DNA of 64,000 bases from Polaribacter vadi (GTDB lineage Bacteria > Bacteroidota > Bacteroidia > Flavobacteriales > Flavobacteriaceae). Position 1 is the stretch's first letter, and each line of letters starts with the position of its first letter. Below the pieces are notes generated by a model. It was not told the DNA's origin. It made no database searches and saw only the letters and a list, made by a program, of their open reading frames with translations. This document shows positions 27,954 through 35,745 of this stretch, one piece after another. The stretch is taken from assembly GCF_001761365.1 (NCBI RefSeq), contig NZ_CP017477.1, forward strand, positions 1,076,501 to 1,140,500. Direction: 5' to 3'. The translations under genes and the position numbers were made by a program.

Positions 27954-29873
27954 TTACCAACCTGGATTTTGAATTAAATTTGGATTTCTAGAGAGTTCTG
28001 TAAAGCTTATGGGCTGAAAATAATCTCTAGGAGAGTTAAATGAACGTTGACCTATTTCTCTAATTTGGTAGTAATTTGCTTCAGATTCTTCATTAACAGA
28101 CCAACCTTTAATTGGCGTGGTAAAATACTGTGTTGCTAATTTCCATCTTCTAACATCGTAATAACGATGTGCTTCAAAAGCCATTTCTATAGATCGTTCT
28201 TGCTGTATAATTTCTCTTAAACCTTCTTTACTTAAATGTTTATTTACTGTAATTGCATTATCTGTATTACTCCAAGCATCTTGAACAGTAGGTATTCCTG
28301 CTCTTTGACGTATCATATTTAAAGACTCATAAGCTTCTGCTGATGGTCCATTAGCCTCGTTTAAAGCCTCTGCGTAGTTTAAATACAATTCACTTAAGCG
28401 TATCATTGGCCATGGATAAGAAATTGCTTTATTATAAGCATCACCTTCTGTATCTTGGTGTACAAGTTTTTTTAATGCATAACCCGTTTCTAAAAAATCA
28501 TTTGTATTTGCAACCCTACCATGTGTTTCTCCACTTCTCATTTTTAAATTCCAAATACTACCCCAGGTTCTATTAATACCTCTATCAAAACCTAAAGAGG
28601 CATAAAAACGTGGCTCCCTATCTAAATTTAATTTTGCAGTTCTATTTGCAAATTGCGCGTAAAATCTTTGATTAAAGGCAATTGTAGCGATATCATATCT
28701 ATTGGAATAATCGAAATTTTTATCCTCATCAATTGGTAATCCGTTTTTTGTATAATAGGTTTCTGCCATTCTTAAAGTTGGCGATAACCATTGCCAAGCA
28801 GCTTCTACAGAAGATGAGTTTGGGTCTTTCATTAAAGCTGGAGATTGAATTTGCCAAAACTGCCCATTCGTTACTGGGCTTGAGTTACCCCAAACTAACT
28901 CAGAATTCCAAGGCTCTGTAATCGCAAAACGATTGTTGTATTGATCTCTAATAAACTTAAATTGAAAGTTATTCGCATCAAAAGTAGGTGGAGTATCTGT
29001 ATAATAATACATACTTACCCCTTGAGTTATAGCAGCATCAATAGCTTCTTTTGCTGCTTCTGCTGCAAATTGCCATTTAGATTCATCAAAGTTTTGATTA
29101 AAAAAATGTACACCGTCTTTATTTATGAAATTAGAGTAAAACTCAGAATTCCCGTTAAATAAAGGGCTAGCACTATATAATAATACTCTTGCTTTTATTG
29201 CTTTTGCTATTACTTTATCTATTCTTCCTAAATCATTATTACCAATAACTCTTTCAGGTAAATTAGCAACTGCATCATCAATAGTACTTACAATATAAGA
29301 AAAACACTCATCTACTGTTTCCCTATCTAATCTTACTTCTTCATCAGAAGCATCTATTGGTAAATTAGTATCTATAATTGGAATAGGGCCATAATTACTC
29401 AGCAATAAAAAGTGATAATATGCTTTTAAGAAACTTACTTCTGCCTTCCATTGATTTTTTTCTGATTGATTCATATCAACAACCAAATCAATATTTTCAA
29501 TAAGGATATTACAACTCCGAATTCCTTCCCATAAAGATCCTTGTCCTCGACCAATAGCACCAAAGCCAGACCAATAGCCCATTAAAGGATTAGAAACTGT
29601 TTGTTGCCCTTTCATAACTCTAATTGCATTTGGTTCTTTTGGAACTGGTACAGCCAATTCATCACTTAAAAGCACATAACTTGCATATGCACCATCATTT
29701 TGAGGTAAATAACTATAACAATTAGCTAGCGAATTATAGGCTGTTTCTTTTCTGTTAAAAAGTAAGCGTAATTCTTGTGTTCCATCTGGTACGATATCTA
29801 AATATTTTTCACAACTACTGAAAGTGAAGATTGAGAAAAAGAATACTAGTATAATTTTATTTTTTATTTTCAT
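27954..29873 (-). CDS. susD: SusD-like glycan-binding lipoprotein
   Basis: The protein carries a lipobox (FSSCEKYLD, Cys21) and the SusD TPR-type repeats with a large glycan-binding surface. It shows the RagB/SusD end (AEALNEANGPSAEAYESLNM then IRQRAGIPTVQDAWS) and FEAHRYYDVRRWKL, which are strong family markers. It sits on the outer leaflet and caps the SusC barrel. Length 639 aa is on the large side of the family. The gene is 10 bp downstream of susC. Confidence 0.95.
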   Translation of the reverse strand: MKIKNKIILVFFFSIFTFSSCEKYLDIVPDGTQELRLLFNRKETAYNSLANCYSYLPQNDGAYASYVLLSDELAVPVPKEPNAIRVMKGQQTVSNPLMGYWSGFGAIGRGQGSLWEGIRSCNILIENIDLVVDMNQSEKNQWKAEVSFLKAYYHFLLLSNYGPIPIIDTNLPIDASDEEVRLDRETVDECFSYIVSTIDDAVANLPERVIGNNDLGRIDKVIAKAIKARVLLYSASPLFNGNSEFYSNFINKDGVHFFNQNFDESKWQFAAEAAKEAIDAAITQGVSMYYYTDTPPTFDANNFQFKFIRDQYNNRFAITEPWNSELVWGNSSPVTNGQFWQIQSPALMKDPNSSSVEAAWQWLSPTLRMAETYYTKNGLPIDEDKNFDYSNRYDIATIAFNQRFYAQFANRTAKLNLDREPRFYASLGFDRGINRTWGSIWNLKMRSGETHGRVANTNDFLETGYALKKLVHQDTEGDAYNKAISYPWPMIRLSELYLNYAEALNEANGPSAEAYESLNMIRQRAGIPTVQDAWSNTDNAITVNKHLSKEGLREIIQQERSIEMAFEAHRYYDVRRWKLATQYFTTPIKGWSVNEESEANYYQIREIGQRSFNSPRDYFQPISFTELSRNPNLIQNPGW

Positions 29874-29883
29874 TTTTTTCGTT

Positions 29884-32800
29884 TTAAAAATTAACTTGAA
29901 CTCCTATATTAAATACTCTCTGAGGTGGATAGCCTAAACCATTACCTGCCATTTCTGGATCCCATAATTTAAATTTTGAAAAATGGAGTAAATTTACCCC
30001 TGTAAAATAAACCCTGGTTTGGGTATCAGAAAAAACCTTACCTAAAGATTCTGGTAACGTATACCCAAATTCAACATTTTTTAGCCTTAAAAAATCTCCA
30101 CTTCTTAACCACCAAGTAGACTGTTTTTCATTATTATCTATAGCATAAGTAGCTAAACGTGGCCAAAATGCATTAGGATTTGGATTGTTTTCTGACCAAT
30201 GATTATCTGCGATAATACTTAGTGCATTTCGTTCATTTACGAAAGGAGAAATATCATTAGGATTTATTAAAAATGATGTTCTTGCTACCCCTTGCATAAA
30301 AACGGAAAAGTCGAAATCTTTATATTTTGCAGAAAATCCAAAACCATATACAATTTCCGGCACATTTGGCCTACCTATTGGCACTTCGTCAGATTCATTG
30401 ATAACACCATCATTATTAATGTCTTTGTATTTAATATCTCCAGGTAAATAAGAGTTTGTTGTAGAAAAACCATTAAATTGTTCTGGAGAATTATCTATAT
30501 CTTCTTGATCTACAAATAATCTTTCAGCCATATAACCCCATTGTTGATTTACAGGATGACCTATTCTACTTAAATTTTGATCTTGAAATTCTGGTTCACC
30601 ATTTACCAAAACTTCATTTGTGGCATACGTAAAATTACCTCTTGCTGTAATGTAAAAATCTCCACTAAATGCGTGATTATAATCTACAGATAAATCGATA
30701 CCATTTGATTTTACTTCACCAATATTACTGCTAATTACAGTGGTTAATCCAGAAGTTTCTGGTATAAATTGACGTTCCATATAAATGTCTCGTCTATTTT
30801 CTGTAAAAATATCTGCAATAATATTTAATTTATTAAAGAGTCCAAATTCTATACCAATGTTAGACTTTGTAGCTATCTCCCAACTTACGTTTTCATTTGC
30901 ATATCTATTGATGATAAAACCATTATAATAGTTGTTGTAATTAGAGCCAAAAGAATACCCTGTACCGCCATTATTTAGGTTAACATCAGACAAATAGAAA
31001 AAACGATCACTAGGACTTGAAATTGCATCATTACCCACTAAACCATAAGAATATCTTACTTTAAATAAGTTTACAGCTGGTAAGTTTTTTTCAAAGAATG
31101 CCTCATTAGATATGATCCAACCAAATCCTACAGAAGGAAAAAATCCAAAACGATTTTCCTCTGCGAACTTTTCTGATCCATTATAGCCAAAATTAAATTC
31201 GCTAAAATAACGATCATCAAAGCTATAGGAAGCTCTTCCAGAAACTCCAGTATTTCTTGATGGTAAAGTTGTAAAAGTTGTACCTCCGCCAATTGTATTT
31301 AAAGCTTCTTGAAAATAATTAACCAATAAACCACTAACTGTGTGTTTTTCATTAAATGTTTTGTTATATTCTAAAACTGCTTCATAGTAAAAATTACTAT
31401 TACCATAATTACCCACCTCTGGTTGGGTTAAAAACTCTGTCCCTTCTTGTATAGTATATAAAGAATGTTCAATTCCTGTAGGTGTTTGTATCTCATTAGC
31501 TCCATAATAAAATGGGGTAAAGCTACTTTGATTTTGGTTTTCTGTATAGGTTCTTACAGAAGCCATTGCACGTAATTTTAAACCCTCTGTAATGAACTTT
31601 AAATCTTGTTTTACTTGAACTTGAGCCAAAGTTGTGTTGGAAAAACGATCTCTAAACCCCTTAACACTTTCTGCATAAGGGTTTGGAAAACCACCATTCC
31701 CTTTATTTCCAAAAAGCGTGTGATTAAAAAACTGAGTGTTTTCATCTGCCTTATAAACTTTTGGGAAATTTGCTGGATTTGCTTGCGAAACTTGATAAAA
31801 TATATCTGTTGCACTTACAACAGGACCATTATATCTTTCGAACAAAGAATAAAATTTAGCAGCAACTTTTGTTGTCTTGGTTAAGTTTATATTAATATTC
31901 GCTCTTAAATTAGATCTACTGATATCAATATTATTATTAAAATTATTTAAAGGATCTACCTTTAACAAACCAGTTTCTTTTGCGCTTGTAACGGATAAAT
32001 AATATTGCGCTACTTCTCCACCTCCATTTATGTTTGCGTTAAACCTTCTATTCATCGTAAAATCTTTAAACAATTCATTGTGCCAATTTACATCTGGATA
32101 AATATTAGGGTTTAAACCATTTCTTGTACCTTCTATTTTTTGTTTAGAATATAATAATGTAGCAGAAGGGTCTCTCATTCTTTGTGCTCTGTTATATAAT
32201 TCCATATAATCTACAGCGCCTAAAAAGCTATTTACTTGAGAAGGCCCTGACATTGAATTTTCATAACGAACTGATACTTTTGCTTTTCCTTTTTTACCTT
32301 CTTTTGTGGTTACTAAAACAACTCCATTTGCACCTCTTGCTCCATATAAAGAAGTTGCTGTTGCGTCTTTCATGATAGAGAAAGAAGCAATATTATCTGG
32401 TTCTAATCGAGCTAAATCGTCTGTGGTAATTTGTAAACCATCTAATAAAATTAATGGGCTATTATTAAAACCAAAAGTTGTAACACCACGTATAAAAAAT
32501 GCAGCATTATCTGCACCAGGTTCTCCCGATCTTTGATAAGAAATTAAACCAGAAATTTGCCCAGCTAATGCGTTAGTTATATTCGCGGTAGGTTGTTTTA
32601 AATCCGCAACTTTCATTGAAGTGACAGAACCAACAACACTAGTTTTCTTTTGTGTAGAAAACGCCACAACCTGTATTTCTTCTAATTGATCTAAACTTTC
32701 TTTTAAAATTACATTAATTTTCTTCTGATCGGAAACAATTACTTTTTTTGTTTCATAACCTAAATATGCGAAAACCAAGGTTGCATTTGGTGTTTTTATA

Positions 32801-33000
32801 TTGATTGCATATTTACCGTCAAAATCTGTAGTTACACCATTTGTTGTTCCTTCTACTAATACAGAAACTCCAGGAAGTAAATTTCCTGTATCATCATAAA
32901 CTTCACCAGAAACTACTATAGTTTGAGCGTAGGAAGAAAATGTAATTAAAAGAATTAGAAAGGGTAAAAATTTAAAAAATAATATTTTTATTTTTTTCAT
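29884..33000 (-). CDS. susC: SusC-like TonB-dependent outer membrane transporter
   Basis: I place the start at the ATG at 33000 (MKKIKILFFKFLPFLILLIT). The open frame runs to a GTG at 33021, but that lies inside an intergenic hairpin arm. The 1038-aa protein has a signal peptide, a carboxypeptidase-regulatory-like domain (about 27-115), the plug with the SusC signature SLYGARGANGVVLVTTKEGK and a 22-strand barrel ending in VFNIGVQVNF (C-terminal Phe). It imports oligosaccharides using TonB energy, paired with SusD, which follows by 10 bp. Confidence 0.95.
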   Translation of the reverse strand: MKKIKILFFKFLPFLILLITFSSYAQTIVVSGEVYDDTGNLLPGVSVLVEGTTNGVTTDFDGKYAINIKTPNATLVFAYLGYETKKVIVSDQKKINVILKESLDQLEEIQVVAFSTQKKTSVVGSVTSMKVADLKQPTANITNALAGQISGLISYQRSGEPGADNAAFFIRGVTTFGFNNSPLILLDGLQITTDDLARLEPDNIASFSIMKDATATSLYGARGANGVVLVTTKEGKKGKAKVSVRYENSMSGPSQVNSFLGAVDYMELYNRAQRMRDPSATLLYSKQKIEGTRNGLNPNIYPDVNWHNELFKDFTMNRRFNANINGGGEVAQYYLSVTSAKETGLLKVDPLNNFNNNIDISRSNLRANININLTKTTKVAAKFYSLFERYNGPVVSATDIFYQVSQANPANFPKVYKADENTQFFNHTLFGNKGNGGFPNPYAESVKGFRDRFSNTTLAQVQVKQDLKFITEGLKLRAMASVRTYTENQNQSSFTPFYYGANEIQTPTGIEHSLYTIQEGTEFLTQPEVGNYGNSNFYYEAVLEYNKTFNEKHTVSGLLVNYFQEALNTIGGGTTFTTLPSRNTGVSGRASYSFDDRYFSEFNFGYNGSEKFAEENRFGFFPSVGFGWIISNEAFFEKNLPAVNLFKVRYSYGLVGNDAISSPSDRFFYLSDVNLNNGGTGYSFGSNYNNYYNGFIINRYANENVSWEIATKSNIGIEFGLFNKLNIIADIFTENRRDIYMERQFIPETSGLTTVISSNIGEVKSNGIDLSVDYNHAFSGDFYITARGNFTYATNEVLVNGEPEFQDQNLSRIGHPVNQQWGYMAERLFVDQEDIDNSPEQFNGFSTTNSYLPGDIKYKDINNDGVINESDEVPIGRPNVPEIVYGFGFSAKYKDFDFSVFMQGVARTSFLINPNDISPFVNERNALSIIADNHWSENNPNPNAFWPRLATYAIDNNEKQSTWWLRSGDFLRLKNVEFGYTLPESLGKVFSDTQTRVYFTGVNLLHFSKFKLWDPEMAGNGLGYPPQRVFNIGVQVNF

Positions 33001-33015
33001 TGATTGATTATTTAA

Positions 33016-33049
33016 TAGCACAGCAAAAGCAAAGACTCTTGCTGTGCTA
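33016..33049. promoter_or_regulatory. Intercistronic hairpin before susC
   Basis: Perfect 11-bp arms (tagcacagcaa / ttgctgtgcta) with a 12-nt loop lie between the surface-protein stop (33055) and the susC ATG (33000). No long T-run follows. It may act as a partial terminator, processing site or stability element that sets the ratio of the two products. Confidence 0.7.
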
Positions 33050-33054
33050 TAATT

Positions 33055-35484
33055 TTATTCTTTAATTAACTTTTTAAACATTCCATTAATTTCTATAAAG
33101 TAAAACCCAGGTTTTAAAATTTCTATTGATAGTTCATTTGTTTCTATTGTCTTTTTTAACACTTGTTTTGAATTGATATCAAAAATTCTGATGTCCTTTT
33201 TTCCATCCAAATTGCTAAAACGAATCATATCATTTGCAGGATTTGGAAAAAAATTAAAACTTGTTTTATCAAAATCATTTATAGATGCAGCACCTTGCAA
33301 TTGAGGACCCTTTAAATCATCAATGTAAAAATCTCCAGTAATAGTTCCATTACCTGGGCCAATAAGAATAAAAACATGGTCAAAGCTAATACCATCAGCT
33401 AACTCTGAGGCATCAATATAAATTGTTTGCCATTGATTGGCTGCTATAATATCGCCCCAAATTTCAAGATTTGCATTTTGATCACCATCTTCTTTTGCAT
33501 CAGAAAGTTTGAACATAAAATTTGTTGCTACTGAAGCGTATACTCTGAAAGAAAAAATATCATCTCTAGTTGCATCAAAAGGTGCGTTTAATTGAAAATG
33601 GATTCTTTCCCATCCTCCCCAAGTATCTCCTTTAGTCCATTTTGTAACCATATTAGTGCCACCTGCAGGATCTGAAACTGTTTCGTAAGCTCCAGGAGTA
33701 TCTCCCATAGATTCTGAAACTGTTGTTAATGAAGTTCCATCAAAATCGTTATAAGTTGTAAAACTTATTGCTGTTGATTTTGTGGTAAATATTGCTGATG
33801 TGCTTGTAACATTTGTGTTATTTTCCTTGTATTTAATCACATCATCTTTTATACCAAACCAATATTGTGTATTTGCCTTTAGTAAGTCAGATGGTGCTAT
33901 AGAAATAGTGTTCTTTGCATCATTGATAGTAGCTGTAACAGTAACAAGTGAACCTGAAGCGTCATTTTCTCTAAGCTCTACAAAAGGCAAAACATCTGTA
34001 ATTGTAGATCCATCTAAATTTACAAATTGAAAATTTGATGATATTTTTGGTACTACTGTTTGTGAAACTTCTGTAGCACTATTAGAAGGCGTTAATGCTG
34101 TTTCTACTGCTGGTGGTACATTGCTTTTTAAATAATCATCAAAATAATAGACATCTCCAGCTACTGAACCTCCAGAGCTATCTCTATCAAAATAAATTTG
34201 AACTCTATCGTAATTACTTGCTGTAACAGCTCCAAAATTGTAAATCAATTCTACCCATTTATCGGTTTCAGTGACATTAATTATTTGTTCAGATCCATTA
34301 CCATAATCTGGATAGTTTTGAACTCTTACAGTTACCCCTACAGGTTTACTTACCCAAACTTTTACTTTAACAAAAGGAGTTTCAGAGAAATCAAAAGGTG
34401 CTAAAGGTGTTGCATTAGCTACTAAACTATTTTCTAAACCAGAATCGTTACCTGCGTGAGTATACTCGCCTACGTTTGCGGAAGTATTTATTCCTGATAC
34501 ATCTGGATTTGCAATTTTTGCAAAACCTGTGCCTGACCAAGATTCAAAACCTACATTTTCATTAGTTGTATCAAAATCGAATAATATTTCATTAACATCA
34601 CCTGTAATAGCTGCTTTTGTAGTGAAACTTGCAGAAAATCCTGTGACAGTTTCATCTGTTGAAAATTCGATAGCATTATCTATAACACCATACCAATAGG
34701 TAGTTGAATTACTTAAATCGTTTATAGGATCAATTGTAATTTTATTTTTATCGCCATTTATACTTACAGAAAAAGGTACATCTGATCCATTTATGTCGCC
34801 AATTTTTAAAGCAACTTTTCCTACTAAATCTGTTAATTCAGAATCGTCTAAATTTCTGAAATTACCATTTGTTCCAATTTCTAAGTTGGTATTAATAGCA
34901 ATCTCTGTAGCACTATTAGCGGGGCTATATGCTGCTACTGGTAAAGCGTACATAGCTGGCCCTTTAATATCATCAAAAAAATAGACATCTCCTTCAGTAG
35001 TATTTGCCCCTCTAATTATGATTACAATATTATTCATGTAAATATTATCGTAATTACTAAAATCAAAAGTTAGTTCTACCCATTCATTAATATTAGTAGC
35101 AGTAACAGAAGAAGTAACTTCTATATTATTACCATAATCTGGTGCATTTTCTAAATGAAATGTAACATCTATTTCTTCAGTTGCAAAAACCTTCATTTTA
35201 AATATCGGATTTGATGCTAAATTGAAAGGCATTGGAAATATAGAGTTTGCATCTATAACCCCAATTCCTATTCCGTTATCGGTACCAGCTGTAAATTGAC
35301 CTACAAAATTTGAGGTATTTGTAGCATCTTGAACAGGATTTGCAACTTTAGCAAAAGTAGAAGAAGTATTCCAACTGTTAAAAACAATGTTAGGGTTGTT
35401 TGTGTCAAAATCTACGTGAGTAACTTCTTGAGCATTTGCTATGCCAAAAGTTAAACATAACATTAAAAGTAGTCTTAGTTTCAT
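33055..35484 (-). CDS. Modular T9SS-secreted surface protein, likely surface glycan-binding
   Basis: Signal peptide (about 1-18) and C-terminal type IX sorting domain (about 745-809: FNFFPNPANDMIRFSN, PGFYFIEINGMFKKLIKE). Between them lie three similar beta-jellyroll modules (about 20-180, 296-455 and 577-740; each has a conserved ending such as DVYFFDDIKGP, DVYYFDDYLKS and DFYIDDLKGP) and two Ig/SbsA-like modules (about 181-295 and 456-575). The jellyroll units resemble carbohydrate-binding modules, but none is assigned to a CBM family. First gene of the operon upstream of susC, so it is a good candidate for laminarin capture. Confidence 0.75.
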   Translation of the reverse strand: MKLRLLLMLCLTFGIANAQEVTHVDFDTNNPNIVFNSWNTSSTFAKVANPVQDATNTSNFVGQFTAGTDNGIGIGVIDANSIFPMPFNLASNPIFKMKVFATEEIDVTFHLENAPDYGNNIEVTSSVTATNINEWVELTFDFSNYDNIYMNNIVIIIRGANTTEGDVYFFDDIKGPAMYALPVAAYSPANSATEIAINTNLEIGTNGNFRNLDDSELTDLVGKVALKIGDINGSDVPFSVSINGDKNKITIDPINDLSNSTTYWYGVIDNAIEFSTDETVTGFSASFTTKAAITGDVNEILFDFDTTNENVGFESWSGTGFAKIANPDVSGINTSANVGEYTHAGNDSGLENSLVANATPLAPFDFSETPFVKVKVWVSKPVGVTVRVQNYPDYGNGSEQIINVTETDKWVELIYNFGAVTASNYDRVQIYFDRDSSGGSVAGDVYYFDDYLKSNVPPAVETALTPSNSATEVSQTVVPKISSNFQFVNLDGSTITDVLPFVELRENDASGSLVTVTATINDAKNTISIAPSDLLKANTQYWFGIKDDVIKYKENNTNVTSTSAIFTTKSTAISFTTYNDFDGTSLTTVSESMGDTPGAYETVSDPAGGTNMVTKWTKGDTWGGWERIHFQLNAPFDATRDDIFSFRVYASVATNFMFKLSDAKEDGDQNANLEIWGDIIAANQWQTIYIDASELADGISFDHVFILIGPGNGTITGDFYIDDLKGPQLQGAASINDFDKTSFNFFPNPANDMIRFSNLDGKKDIRIFDINSKQVLKKTIETNELSIEILKPGFYFIEINGMFKKLIKE

Positions 35485-35653
35485 AATAAATTAATAATTT
35501 AGGTTAAAATAACATACATTTTAGATAATTACTTTGTTGTTGGTACTATGAATAAGTCATAACTTTGTTTCATCACGAAAATAGTTACGAACAAGACCGT
35601 AATTATATTTGACCCCAAAATTGGATTAAAACTTGTTATTTAACAATTTATTA

Positions 35654-35697
35654 ACCTCTACAAAAATTATATTATAGATAAAACTACCTCTACAAAA
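35654..35697. promoter_or_regulatory. 12-bp direct repeats upstream of the PUL operon
   Basis: acctctacaaaa occurs twice (35654-35665 and 35686-35697), start to start 32 bp, about three helical turns. The pair lies between the regulator stop and the surface-protein start, in the only promoter-size gap at the head of the operon. It is a candidate binding site for the LuxR-type regulator. Confidence 0.5.
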
Positions 35698-35745
35698 CCT
35701 TTGTTAAAAATTATAAAGCGCTGATTTTTAGTTTTTTGTGATTTT

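Noticed and set aside
33001..33021. GTG start of SusC at 33021
   Set aside because: It lies in a hairpin arm, and the ATG at 33000 begins a normal signal peptide.
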